Shown: positions 47,059 through 56,956 of the stretch, in pieces
Position numbering within the stretch: position 1 is the stretch's first letter
How the letters are laid out: each line of letters opens with the position of its first letter
Source: a gamma proteobacterium HdN1
GTDB lineage: Bacteria > Pseudomonadota > Gammaproteobacteria > Pseudomonadales > Ketobacteraceae
NCBI GenBank assembly: GCA_000198515.1
Contig: FP929140.1
Span: 4,128,527 to 4,192,526 of the forward strand
Direction: 5' to 3'
DNA: 64,000 nucleotides
The notes under the pieces: generated by a model
Told to the model about the DNA's origin: nothing
Seen by the model: only the letters and a program-made list of their open reading frames with translations
Databases searched by the model: none
Translations under genes and position numbers: made by a program

Positions 47059-47576
47059 GTGGCTAACCGCCTTAGTTCATGGCAGGGTTCGGCACGATCC
47101 CAAGCGAGGTCAAAATAGCGTAATGCTTTCGGCCCTTCAGGAATCGCTCGAAATTCGCAATAGCCACGCATGGCTCCGTGGGTGTAGCGCTTGAGCAAAC
47201 CGACATTGTCGGCAAGCAGAAATTCGTCCATATCTTCGCTGTTTTCGTAGGGGAAACTGCGAAACTCCATTGCAGAGGGAAGGCGACGCTGCAATTCTAC
47301 GAGCCGGTGGCCTTTTTGTGCGGCCTTGCTCGCGCTTTTGATCAGGATGCGCACCGGTAAGTTGGGTGCGCTGCGCCCAAGTTCCGAAATGAGCTCTGCG
47401 AGTTCTTCGTAATCGTACAGATCGTGGTCGAGCTCTTGGGTAAAGATTTTCAGGGATTGGCGCGCTTGTCCTGCGAGGGCGCAGATCGCTTCGTGAAACT
47501 CTGCTGCGCCGTTCAGGGAGTGTATTCCGCTGGTCTCGCCCAGAATGGGTTTGCCCTCTGTTGTGTCGATCGCCAT
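47055..47576 (-). CDS. Hypothetical protein, possibly PLD-superfamily-like
   Basis: A 173-aa soluble protein. FHEAICALAGQARQSLKIFTQELDHDLYDYEELAELISELGR (part ARQSLKIFTQELDHDLYD) and LPVRILIKSASKAAQKGHRLVELQRRL resemble the first strand and helix of phospholipase D-like folds, but no HxK motif is visible. A similar protein next to a RoxA-type cupin gene is familiar in gammaproteobacteria, but I cannot name the family with certainty. It overlaps the secretin-N-like gene by 4 bases. Confidence 0.65.
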   Translation of the reverse strand: MAIDTTEGKPILGETSGIHSLNGAAEFHEAICALAGQARQSLKIFTQELDHDLYDYEELAELISELGRSAPNLPVRILIKSASKAAQKGHRLVELQRRLPSAMEFRSFPYENSEDMDEFLLADNVGLLKRYTHGAMRGYCEFRAIPEGPKALRYFDLAWDRAEPCHELRRLAT

Positions 47577-47607
47577 AGCTGCGTTCTTTCAAGCCAGTTG
47601 CTTGCAT

Positions 47608-47636
47608 GCGAGCTTGCCAGTTGCTTGCAAGCTCGC
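47608..47636. repeat. 10-bp inverted repeat between roxA and the downstream gene
   Basis: GCGAGCTTGC (47608-47617) and GCAAGCTCGC (47627-47636) form a perfect stem with a 9-base loop. A direct repeat GCCAGTTGCTTGCA overlaps it. There is no T-run on either side, so it may be an operator or mRNA element rather than a terminator. Confidence 0.75.
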
Positions 47637-47736
47637 GATTTGCGCTCGGTTGGTCTTTATAAGGTTTGTCTCTAAATGCTCATCTTTAGCAAGTATGGCT
47701 GATGGATGCGTATTGGGCCAGTGAAGCCAGCGCCGC

Positions 47737-48942
47737 TTACTCGTCCTCTCCGTCATCTTTTTGGCCGTCGTCTTCTGCTGCAATGTACACAATGCCTTTG
47801 TTGAGCAGGTCGGTAAGGAGCTGCAAAGCGAGTGCGGATTGGCATAAACGGATCAGCGTGAGATTGTCGTAGCTGCGGTGTGCGCTTAGATAGAGTGCGA
47901 TAGGCTGCATTTTTTCGTGCAGTTCAATCGCCTCGCCGTTGGCAAAAAAGCCATCAATCTTGCCATCTTGTTCGGTGAACAGTATGCGAACCGTTTCGTC
48001 ACGCTGAAATGGGTAGCCTTCTTGCAGTAGCGCCATCACTTCTTGAACCAGATAACTTTCATCGGGAACCAATCGCTCTTTCTCGTACTTGGATTCGGAG
48101 AGCGCTTTGCCGAGCCAATGCCGCACTTGTGCTGGGTTCTGTACGAGCTTTTGAAGGAGTTGGTAGACCTGGTTGATCTCGTGATCGGTCAGTTGGCCGG
48201 GGTTTTCGTGGAGAGTGAGGGCGGGGTCGTCAAAGCGCAGGTTGTCGGTTAACTGCTCTTGAATTGAATCGACATAGCCTTGCAGCAGATCCAGATGGCT
48301 AGGGGCGCGAAAGCCCACGGAAAGCGTCATGGATTCCTCAATGGCGATGCCCCAGTGGGCCAATGCAGGGGGCAAATAAAGCATATCGCCGGCGTTGAGA
48401 ACAAAGCCTTCGGTTTGTTCAAAGGATTCTAGGATTTTGAGCGGCAAGCCCTTGAGCAGGCGTGTGGTTTCGTCGCAGTGCTGGCCGATACGCCATTCGC
48501 GTTGGCCCAAACCTTGAATCAGGAATACATCGTAATAGTCGTGATGCGGGCCGACCGAGCCTTTGTCTGGCGCGTAGCTGATCATTAAGTCGTCAATCCG
48601 CCAGTTCGGGATAAAGCTGAACTGATCCAGCAGATGCGAACAGGCCGGAACGTAATGGTCTACCGCTTGTACTAAAAGCGACCAGTTTGTTTCCGGCAAG
48701 GATGTGAAGGTGTCTTCGTCAAAGGGGCCGTGGCGAAGCTCCCACTGGTTTTCACCGTGCTCAAGAACGATACGGGATTCCACGTCGTCCTCTAGGGAGA
48801 GCCCAGCGAGTTCGTCCGGTGTGATCAGTTCGCAGGCTTCTGGAACCGCATTGCGAACCAGAAGTGGCTTTTTCTGCCAGTATTCCGACAAAAATTGTTC
48901 GGGTGTGAGCCCGCCTAGTAGCGCGAGTGGTTCGTTTTTCAT
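47737..48942 (-). CDS. roxA: RoxA-type JmjC/cupin ribosomal protein hydroxylase
   Basis: An iron(II)/2-oxoglutarate oxygenase related to E. coli YcfD/RoxA, which hydroxylates an arginine of ribosomal protein L16. The 401-aa protein has the metal triad from HHDYYDVFLIQ (His and Asp) and LPPALAHWGIAIEE (His). WRIDDLMISYAPDKGSVGPH precedes it. The N-terminal FLSEYWQKKPLLVRNA is the conserved family start. RBS and start ATG are clear. It lies 34 bases after purB. Confidence 0.9.
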   Translation of the reverse strand: MKNEPLALLGGLTPEQFLSEYWQKKPLLVRNAVPEACELITPDELAGLSLEDDVESRIVLEHGENQWELRHGPFDEDTFTSLPETNWSLLVQAVDHYVPACSHLLDQFSFIPNWRIDDLMISYAPDKGSVGPHHDYYDVFLIQGLGQREWRIGQHCDETTRLLKGLPLKILESFEQTEGFVLNAGDMLYLPPALAHWGIAIEESMTLSVGFRAPSHLDLLQGYVDSIQEQLTDNLRFDDPALTLHENPGQLTDHEINQVYQLLQKLVQNPAQVRHWLGKALSESKYEKERLVPDESYLVQEVMALLQEGYPFQRDETVRILFTEQDGKIDGFFANGEAIELHEKMQPIALYLSAHRSYDNLTLIRLCQSALALQLLTDLLNKGIVYIAAEDDGQKDDGEDE

Positions 48943-48976
48943 TGCGAGTCCTTATGCCCGTGAAATCGGGTATGCG

Positions 48977-50368
<1,392 letters not shown>

Positions 50369-50412
50369 TTATGAATGAGAAATGCTTGAAAACGGCAGGC
50401 AGGCTTCGCCGG

Positions 50413-51063
50413 TCACGCCATCATTGCTTCCTGCTTGAGTTCGCGGAGAGACACGACTAGCGCCCTTTTCCGCAAGAAAAAGTCAGTCCGGCTCCCACCC
50501 AACTGGCGCCAAAGGATCGCCGAGCGCACGCCGGCAAGAAAAACCGCACGCACTTTGTTGGCGGTCTCTTCTTGGGTGAGGTGGCGAGGATCGCCTTTTA
50601 CCTGAATCCGAAAGCGTAGGGTTCCCATTGTATCGACGTAAAGTTGGGCAAGACGCGCGATTACACTGCTGTGGCTGATGCTATCGAAATGCACGCGCTG
50701 CTGATCTAGCTGTTCTAGGCGTGAGCGGAGCAGTGCCAACAGGTCGCTTTTGCGGCGCAACTGGCGTTCGATGTTGAGAAGGCCAACGGCGTAGCGAATG
50801 GACTCTCCATAGCGCTGCGTTTGGTTCTTGTCGAGGATCTCCAGCAGAATGTCGATCCCGTGGCTCAGGGGTTTGACGCCGCCGTACACCTCGCTCACAT
50901 CTTGCGGGTCCATCACGAAAATACTGCCCATCAGACAGTCGAGATCGGTACGGGATAACTCACCGGTACGGGCGAGCTGCTGGACAAGGGCGGTTGCCTG
51001 GAAAATACCGGCAAGCGCCATGGCTTTATGACGCTGATTCAGTGGATTCTTATTCTTGGCCAT
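50413..51063 (-). CDS. hflD: HflD, lysogenization regulator homologue
   Basis: A 216-aa cytoplasmic or peripheral membrane protein of the HflD family, named from E. coli, where it affects lambda CII. Its position between mnmA and purB is conserved in gammaproteobacteria. Recognised blocks are MALAGIFQATALVQQLARTG, GIDILLEILDKN, RYAVGLLNIERQL, HSSVIARLAQLYVDTMGTLRFRIQVKG (part IARLAQLYVDTMGTLRF) and LFAGVRSA-like FLAGVRSAILWRQLGG. The start is MAKNKN, 4 bases after mnmA. Confidence 0.92.
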   Translation of the reverse strand: MAKNKNPLNQRHKAMALAGIFQATALVQQLARTGELSRTDLDCLMGSIFVMDPQDVSEVYGGVKPLSHGIDILLEILDKNQTQRYGESIRYAVGLLNIERQLRRKSDLLALLRSRLEQLDQQRVHFDSISHSSVIARLAQLYVDTMGTLRFRIQVKGDPRHLTQEETANKVRAVFLAGVRSAILWRQLGGSRTDFFLRKRALVVSLRELKQEAMMA

Positions 51064-51067
51064 TACG

Positions 51068-52231
51068 TTATGAATGAGTACTCTCAATGGGGCCGCCACC
51101 AAGACACACGTCGCCTTGATAGAAGACGACATACTGTCCGGGCGTTACGGCGCGCTGCGGTTCGTCGAAATGAACCGAGATTCCGTAGGGTTCGCCCTGC
51201 GCTTCAGCAAATGGTTCATGCCCTGCGTTTAACGAGGGGTTATGAGGCATTGCGCTTACGGTGCAGGATTGGTCGGGTTGTCGATAACGGGTTTTGGCCG
51301 TACAAATTAGGGGCAGGCTCGGCGGTTTGCCGCTGACCCATTCAATCCGAGAGGCATTCAGTGTACGCGAAAACAGGCGCGGATGATCATTCCCTTGGCC
51401 GATGAGTAGTTGATTCTTATCAAGATCTTTGTGCAGAACGTACCAAGGATTTTCATCGGCATCCTTGATTCCGCCAATTCCGATTCCTTGACGTTGGCCA
51501 ATGGTGTAATACATGAGCCCTTGGTGTTCACCGACTACTGCGCCGGATTCACTAACGATTTGGCCGGGTTGCGCGGGGATGTATTGTTGTAGAAAATCGC
51601 GAAAGCGCCGTTCACCAATAAAGCAGATTCCGGTGCTGTCTTTTTTGGCATGATTGGTAAAGCCTTGCTCTTTGGCGATACGGCGTACTTCCGGCTTTAA
51701 CATTTTGCCGAGCGGAAAGAGCGTTTTTGCTAGTTGCTTACCGGAGACCGCGTGCAGAAAGTAGCTTTGGTCTTTGTTGGAATCCACGCCCTTGCAAAGT
51801 TCGGCAATCTCGCCGCCGCCCTCGGTTTGCGTGTTTCGACCACGGGTTGCATAGTGGCCAGTCGCGATGGCATCTGCGCCGAGGGTTAGGGCGTAATCGA
51901 GAAATGCGCGAAACTTGATTTCTTTATTGCAGAGAATATCGGGGTTTGGGGTGCGCCCGCCCTTGTATTCGGCCAGAAAGTACTCAAATACGCGGTCCCA
52001 GTACTCGGCGGCGAAGTTTGCTGTGTGTAGCCGAATCCCCAATGTGTCGGCGACTTGCTGTGCATCTGCGAGGTCGGTGAGCGCGGTGCAGTATTCCGTG
52101 CCGTCGTCTTCCTCCCAGTTCTTCATGAACAGGCCTTCGACCTCATAGCCTTCTTGCAGCAGTAGCCAAGCCGCAACCGACGAGTCTACGCCGCCGGACA
52201 TGCCGACAATGACCTTTTTGGGATGGCTCAT
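51068..52231 (-). CDS. mnmA: tRNA-specific 2-thiouridylase MnmA
   Basis: Thiolates U34 of Lys, Glu and Gln tRNAs. The 387-aa protein has the P-loop [18 protein letters not shown], the nucleophile Cys in [42 protein letters not shown] (part [16 protein letters not shown]) and the catalytic Cys in [13 protein letters not shown]. The start MSHPKK at 52231 is preferred over an upstream ATG. It is followed by hflD with 4 bases between. Confidence 0.97.
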   Translation of the reverse strand: MSHPKKVIVGMSGGVDSSVAAWLLLQEGYEVEGLFMKNWEEDDGTEYCTALTDLADAQQVADTLGIRLHTANFAAEYWDRVFEYFLAEYKGGRTPNPDILCNKEIKFRAFLDYALTLGADAIATGHYATRGRNTQTEGGGEIAELCKGVDSNKDQSYFLHAVSGKQLAKTLFPLGKMLKPEVRRIAKEQGFTNHAKKDSTGICFIGERRFRDFLQQYIPAQPGQIVSESGAVVGEHQGLMYYTIGQRQGIGIGGIKDADENPWYVLHKDLDKNQLLIGQGNDHPRLFSRTLNASRIEWVSGKPPSLPLICTAKTRYRQPDQSCTVSAMPHNPSLNAGHEPFAEAQGEPYGISVHFDEPQRAVTPGQYVVFYQGDVCLGGGPIESTHS

Positions 52232-52392
52232 GAACTGCAAACCTACCAGAGTTGCGCCAGCGAGAGACAAGGAAATAGAGGAGCTTCAGGTGTTCACCCG
52301 AAGCTTGCGCAGATTCTAACGGATTTGTCGCTGCGTTTGAACCCGCAAACCAGCGACGTATAGAAAGGAAGGCCAGTTAGCGGAACAAACCG

Positions 52393-53109
52393 CTAAGCTG
52401 CATCGCGCTGATAGACTTGCACCTGATCGTGCAGCAGGGATTCGAAATAAGCGGCTAGCGGGATCATGGCCTCGTGCGGCATCTCGCCCAATAGCTTATG
52501 GAGAACAGTGGTTGTGCCTTTGTGGGCGGTGCGGATACCAAGGTCGGAGGCTTTGCGTGCAATGCGCCCAAGTTTGATCTGGCCAACCGGCTTTGCGTAG
52601 TAGACGTCTACGCCAACCTGAATGAGTTGTTCCAGTGCGCCGATGATTTCTGCGCGGTAGAGATCCACGTTGGAGTCGGTGCGAACTCTTGCGAGTAAGG
52701 TTTGTGCCAACTGGAACAATTCATCGGAGAGCGTAAAGCAAATGTAATAGCGCTCAGGGTTTTCGCCGTCAGTGCAAAGCAGATTGGCCATGTAGTCAGA
52801 GAGAACCGAAAGCTCTGAAATCGGCATGCCGATCAGAACTTTGCGGATTACAAGGTGCGCAGCTTTTTGGACGGCATGTATCCCAGCGTCGGCGGCTTTG
52901 CGAAGAATGCTAGAGAATTCAACGAGGTTGCTTGGCTTGTCGTAATAGACTTCAAAGCCGGTGTCTGCCAGCCGTACAATGTTTTCGGCTGCGCGTTCGT
53001 CAATACAGGTGAGGTTTTGGCCAAGTTGGAGATCTTTGATCACCTGTGTGCAGGAATGGTATAAGTCTGCACTGATTTCGAACCCGAAGAAGCCTTGTTG
53101 GTTGTTCAT
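52393..53109 (-). CDS. Hypothetical protein with internally duplicated domain
   Basis: A 238-aa soluble protein, or 264 aa if started at 53187. It consists of two copies of one helical unit: [21 protein letters not shown] / [14 protein letters not shown], and [21 protein letters not shown] / [14 protein letters not shown], each followed by a similar IGMPISEL or LGEMPHEA helix. The ATG 53109 follows GGAG, which favours the shorter form. No known domain was recognised. It stands alone, divergent from moaC. Confidence 0.75.
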   Translation of the reverse strand: MNNQQGFFGFEISADLYHSCTQVIKDLQLGQNLTCIDERAAENIVRLADTGFEVYYDKPSNLVEFSSILRKAADAGIHAVQKAAHLVIRKVLIGMPISELSVLSDYMANLLCTDGENPERYYICFTLSDELFQLAQTLLARVRTDSNVDLYRAEIIGALEQLIQVGVDVYYAKPVGQIKLGRIARKASDLGIRTAHKGTTTVLHKLLGEMPHEAMIPLAAYFESLLHDQVQVYQRDAA

Positions 53110-53248
53110 GTCGTTTGCTCCAGCGATACTTTTTGTTGCTTGGTCAAGTTTTTCAAGTGAAGGGCAGGGTGTCTCGTTGGTCGACACTATAACAACACTT
53201 TGTGCAAGTTTAGTATTTACAAAATGTAATCACCGTGGAGCAGATCTT

Positions 53249-53746
53249 TTGAACGATAAAACTGAACCCCACGCCTTCTCGCACGTAGATGCGCGCGGTG
53301 AGGCGGTAATGGTCGATGTGGGTGGAAAACCTGACACCGAACGCAGTGCCCACGCCTGTGGATGGGTCAAAATGCAGAAAGAAACCCTGACGATGATTCT
53401 GGAGGGTAGGCACCATAAAGGGGATGTTTTTGCGACGGCGCGAATTGCGGGGATCCAGGCGGCCAAACGCACTTGGGAGCTGATTCCTCTTTGTCACCCT
53501 CTGATGCTGGCTTCGGTAAAAGTAGAACTGACCCCGGAGCCGCTGGAAAACCAGGTTCGCATCGACGCGATCTGCAAATTGACGGGGCGAACCGGTGTAG
53601 AAATGGAGGCGCTAACGGCGGTTTCTGTCGCGGCACTGACGCTTTATGACATGTGCAAGGCGGTAGATAAAGGCATGATCATTAGCAACGTAAAACTCTT
53701 GGAAAAAGTGGGTGGAAAAAGCGGTCCATGGGTGGCGAATCCTTAA
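53249..53746 (+). CDS. moaC: Cyclic pyranopterin monophosphate synthase MoaC
   Basis: Forms cyclic pyranopterin monophosphate in molybdenum cofactor synthesis. At 165 aa it has the usual length. Motifs are [48 protein letters not shown], and [20 protein letters not shown], with the active-site MEALTAVS and DKGM. The start is TTG at 53249 (GGAG about 9 bases upstream), since no ATG fits. First of moaCDE; moaA and moaB are not in the window. Confidence 0.95.
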   Translation: MNDKTEPHAFSHVDARGEAVMVDVGGKPDTERSAHACGWVKMQKETLTMILEGRHHKGDVFATARIAGIQAAKRTWELIPLCHPLMLASVKVELTPEPLENQVRIDAICKLTGRTGVEMEALTAVSVAALTLYDMCKAVDKGMIISNVKLLEKVGGKSGPWVANP

Positions 53747-53774
53747 GCTAAATTTCATCAGAGGAGTAATGGTA

Positions 53775-54032
53775 GTGGCCACGGTTACACTGATTTATTT
53801 TGCAAAGATCCGTGAGTTGATCGGCACAAGCGAAGAAGAGTACCCCCTGCCGGAGGCTGGGGCAACGGTTCAGGCGCTGCTGGAGAGCCTGATGGCTCGT
53901 GGTGAGCCTTATCTTGGTGCGTTTGAAAGTGGCCGCGTGCTGGCTGCCATAAACCAAGAGATGGTTTCGCTATCCAGCGGTGTTGCAGATGGAGACGAGC
54001 TGGCATTGTTTCCACCGGTTACGGGAGGATAA
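53775..54032 (+). CDS. moaD: Molybdopterin synthase sulfur carrier subunit MoaD
   Basis: A small ubiquitin-like sulfur carrier that ends in the required Gly-Gly (VTGG). It has VTLIYFAKIRELIGTS and ELALFPPVTGG. The start is GTG at 53775, 8 bases after GAGGAG. An ATG at 53769 sits too close to the same signal. It is 85 aa. Its stop overlaps the moaE start (TAATG). Confidence 0.95.
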   Translation: MATVTLIYFAKIRELIGTSEEEYPLPEAGATVQALLESLMARGEPYLGAFESGRVLAAINQEMVSLSSGVADGDELALFPPVTGG

Positions 54033-54559
54033 TGCAAATGGTTCAGGAAACTCCTCTATGCATTACTGTTGCAGAACAGGATTTTGATGCTGCTCTATTA
54101 ACGCGGGAACTGTTGGGCGGGCAGGGAGACGCAGGGGCACTGACTACGTTCATCGGTTTGGTTCGTTCGGGAGATGTAGCTTTTGCTGCTGGGGATTCTG
54201 CGGGTACCGCGCCGCTTCGCGCCATGCAGCTTGAGCACTATCCTGGTATGACTGAAAAATCTTTGCGGAAAATCGCCGTCCAAGCAATTGAACGTTGGGG
54301 CTTGCTTGGTGTTTCGATCTATCACCGAGTTGGCCGCTTGGTGGTAGGGGATCAGATCGTTTTTGTGGGCGTTGCTGGCCGTCATCGCCGCGAGGCGTTC
54401 GATGCTTGCGCGTTTATCATGGACTATCTAAAAACCGAGGCGCCTTTTTGGAAAAAGGAGCTAAGCGCGCCTGTAGGCTTGGGAGAGCAGGGGCATTGGG
54501 TTGATGCAAAAGAGAGCGATCAGCAGGCGCGTGAGCGCTGGAATGAAAAGGCCCCGTAG
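54032..54559 (+). CDS. moaE: Molybdopterin synthase catalytic subunit MoaE
   Basis: Transfers sulfur from MoaD thiocarboxylate to cPMP to make molybdopterin. The 175-aa protein contains GALTTFIGLVRSGD, AMQLEHYPGMTEK, YHRVGRLVVGDQIVFVGVAGRHRREAFDACAFIMDYLKTEAPFWKKE (parts HRVGRLVVGDQIVFVGVAG and HRREAFDACAF, EAPFWKKE) with the catalytic Lys region. The stop codon lies inside the left arm of a terminator. Confidence 0.95.
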   Translation: MQMVQETPLCITVAEQDFDAALLTRELLGGQGDAGALTTFIGLVRSGDVAFAAGDSAGTAPLRAMQLEHYPGMTEKSLRKIAVQAIERWGLLGVSIYHRVGRLVVGDQIVFVGVAGRHRREAFDACAFIMDYLKTEAPFWKKELSAPVGLGEQGHWVDAKESDQQARERWNEKAP

Positions 54560-54593
54560 TTACAGATAATTACAGATAGTTACGGGGCCTTTG
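54546..54593. terminator. Bidirectional terminator between moaE and sqr
   Basis: AAAGGCCCCGTA (54547-54558) pairs with TACGGGGCCTTT (54581-54592). The stem includes the moaE stop codon, and the loop contains two TTACAGATA copies. Confidence 0.88.
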
Positions 54594-54628
54594 AACAAGC
54601 CTTGTTCCAATCGATGAAGCTAGTGTGA

Positions 54629-55882
54629 TCAGGCTTCAATCGGTGAAGGCAGTGATTCTGGGAAATTCCGATCTTTGGCAAGCTCAGGAACATAATGTCC
54701 TTTGAGCAACAGGTTCCAATAGAACCATGGCAGGAACGAACGCTTCAGCCACCAGTAGAACTTGCGTGGAGTGCGCGAGTCAATCGGTAAGGTTGTTGCC
54801 ACTTTGCCATCGTATTTGAATTCTGCCAGCATCACTTTGCCGTGAGACGTCGTGACTGGGCACGCGGTATAGCCGCTGTAGCTTGCGATGGTTTCTTGGC
54901 CCTGTAGTGCAGAAAGCAGGTTTTTGACCAAAATGGGTGCTTGAGCCTTCACCGCCGCCGCTGTTTTGCTCGTAGGTAGGGAGCTGCAGTCGCCTAGCGA
55001 GAAGATATTGTTGTAGCGTACGTGGCGCAGGGTGTTCTTGTTTACATCGACCCAGCCTTCCGCATTTGCCAGCGTGCTGTTGCGAATAACGTCGGGTGCG
55101 CTTTGTGGTGGCACCACGTGCAACAGATCATAGGCAACTTCTTCTTGAACTTTTTCGCCGTCTTTTACGCGTTCAAATACGGCGATTTTTTCATCGGCGC
55201 GAATTTCAATCAGCGCATCACCAAGATAGGCTTTGGCTCCGTAAGAATCCACGATGCGAGCCAGAGCCTTGGCATAGAACGGCACGCTAAAGAGCACCGC
55301 GCCGCCATTCCGGAACTGGATGGTATCTGCTTTGATTCCGCTATCGCGCCAGTGTTGTGCAGAAAGGTACATCGCTTTCTGGGGTGCACCAGCGCACTTG
55401 ATTGCACCGACTGGCTGCGTGAATACGGCGTTGCCGCCTTTGAAGCTCTTGACGAGTTCCCATGTGTAGGGCGCAAGATCGTAACGGTAGTTGCTGGTGA
55501 CGCCGTTTTTGCCGAGGGCTTCGGGCAGCCCTTTGATTGCGCCCCAGTTCAATTGGATGCCGGCTGCGACTACCAAAAAGTCATAGCCAACGCGCTGGCC
55601 GTCAGCCAACTCGATCTGATTTTCTTCGGGAATAAAAGCAGAAACTGCTTTGGCAAGGTGGGTGGCGTTCTGTGGGATCAGGCCCTTGAGCGAACGGCGT
55701 GTGTCGGCCGCGTTGTACTCGCCGCCACCTACCAGTGTCCAAGCGGGTTGGTAGTAGTGGGATTCTGCTGGATCGACAATTGCAATATCCAAGTTGGGTT
55801 GTTTACGGCGAAGGCCAGCGGCTACGCTGATTCCAGCGGTACCGCCCCCGATGATTACAACAGTATGCTTTTGAACAGACAT
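54629..55882 (-). CDS. sqr: Sulfide:quinone oxidoreductase-like flavoprotein
   Basis: A pyridine nucleotide-disulfide family flavoprotein, 417 aa, of the SQR type II group. It oxidises sulfide to sulfur or polysulfide and reduces quinone at the membrane. The FAD fold is VVIIGGGTAGISVAAGL (residues 8-24). Two cysteines occur at GAIKCAGAPQK and TACPVTT, consistent with a redox pair. FSLGDCSSLPTSKTAAAV is the second FAD block. The C-terminal WWLKRSFLPWFYWNLLLKG is amphipathic and may contact the membrane. Confidence 0.88.
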   Translation of the reverse strand: MSVQKHTVVIIGGGTAGISVAAGLRRKQPNLDIAIVDPAESHYYQPAWTLVGGGEYNAADTRRSLKGLIPQNATHLAKAVSAFIPEENQIELADGQRVGYDFLVVAAGIQLNWGAIKGLPEALGKNGVTSNYRYDLAPYTWELVKSFKGGNAVFTQPVGAIKCAGAPQKAMYLSAQHWRDSGIKADTIQFRNGGAVLFSVPFYAKALARIVDSYGAKAYLGDALIEIRADEKIAVFERVKDGEKVQEEVAYDLLHVVPPQSAPDVIRNSTLANAEGWVDVNKNTLRHVRYNNIFSLGDCSSLPTSKTAAAVKAQAPILVKNLLSALQGQETIASYSGYTACPVTTSHGKVMLAEFKYDGKVATTLPIDSRTPRKFYWWLKRSFLPWFYWNLLLKGHYVPELAKDRNFPESLPSPIEA

Positions 55883-56235
55883 GATCGTTCTCTCAATCTC
55901 AATTGGGTTGCAGGTCAGTAAGGTACGGTGGCAGCTAACTCGTTCAATCCGGTATTATTTTGCCATTGACTGCAACAGGCGAGGCTCATTCTAGGGTATC
56001 GGCCGCCTATTAAAAAGGAATGGATCTCTATATTGATATAGATACTTTGAATAAGGCGGTGGATTTGTGGTGCGCGTGGTTATATTGACCCCAGTTCTTT
56101 GATGTTGCCGCTTAATCGCGTAATATTTTGGAGCTAGTCTACTTTGGTAGCATAATCGTCCAAGGTTTGCCATGGTGCAGTTGAAACGGTTGGTTTGGGT
56201 GATTTCTTTTTCGTAGTGTCCAAGGGGCAGAAGCG
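55883..56235. other. Divergent promoter region of sqr and gacA
   Basis: About 350 bases with no gene. It is AT-rich in the middle and contains the palindrome TCTATATTGATATAGA at 56027-56042, whose arms TCTATAT and ATATAGA flank a 2-base centre. No other structure was recognised. Confidence 0.5.
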
Positions 56236-56901
56236 TTGATAATCAAAGTCCTAGTCGTCGATGATCATGATTTAGTGCGAACCGGCATTTCGCGTATGTT
56301 GGCGGATGTCGAGGGGATTCGTGTGGCAGGGCAGGCGGCGTCTGGTGAGGATGCGCTGCGCTTGCTGAAGGAGACGCGCGCTGACGTTGTACTGATGGAT
56401 GCCAGAATGCCAGGAATTGGTGGGCTTGAGGCGACTCGAAAAATTTTGCGTCAGTTCCCGGACACCAAAGTGATTGCGGTTACTGTTTGCGAGGAAGAGC
56501 CTTATCCTTCGCGTTTTTTGCAGGCAGGTGCCGCTGGCTACATGACCAAAGGTGCTGGAATTGCTGAAATGGTCAAGGCCATTCGCATGGTGTTTTCTGG
56601 GCAGCGCTATGTCAGCCCAGAAGTGGCTCAACAGCTAGCGCTGAAACCATTTTCGCCCGCAGAAGCCTCTCCTTTTGAGCAGTTGTCCGAGCGTGAGCTT
56701 CAGATTGCCATGATGATCGTTGGCTGCCAGAAAGTGCAGGAAATTTCCGACAAGCTTTTTTTGAGCCCGAAAACCGTCAACTCCTACCGCTACCGGATTT
56801 TTGAAAAGCTTGCGATTACGAGCGACGTTGAGCTAACGCTAATGGCCGTTCGCCATGGAATGGTGGATGTCGAGACGATGCGAAACAATAGTAGCCTCTG
56901 A
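56236..56901 (+). CDS. gacA: GacA/UvrY-type response regulator
   Basis: A two-component response regulator, partner of a GacS/BarA kinase not present here. The receiver domain has VLVVDDHDLVRTGISRML, phosphoacceptor Asp in ADVVLMDARMPGIGGLEAT and the conserved Lys in AGYMTKGAG. A C-terminal LuxR-type HTH reads LSERELQIAMMIVGCQKVQEISDKLFLSPKTVNSYRYRIFEKL (part LFLSPKTVNSYRYRIFEKL). In the family it activates small RNAs that titrate RsmA/CsrA. The 221-aa gene starts with TTG; AAGGGG precedes it. The gacA-uvrC-pgsA order is conserved in gammaproteobacteria. Confidence 0.95.
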   Translation: MIIKVLVVDDHDLVRTGISRMLADVEGIRVAGQAASGEDALRLLKETRADVVLMDARMPGIGGLEATRKILRQFPDTKVIAVTVCEEEPYPSRFLQAGAAGYMTKGAGIAEMVKAIRMVFSGQRYVSPEVAQQLALKPFSPAEASPFEQLSERELQIAMMIVGCQKVQEISDKLFLSPKTVNSYRYRIFEKLAITSDVELTLMAVRHGMVDVETMRNNSSL

Positions 56902-56956
56902 ACAACAGCAGCCTCTGAAGCAGTAGCCTCTGTTTTGCGGGTGAGGATCACCGTTT

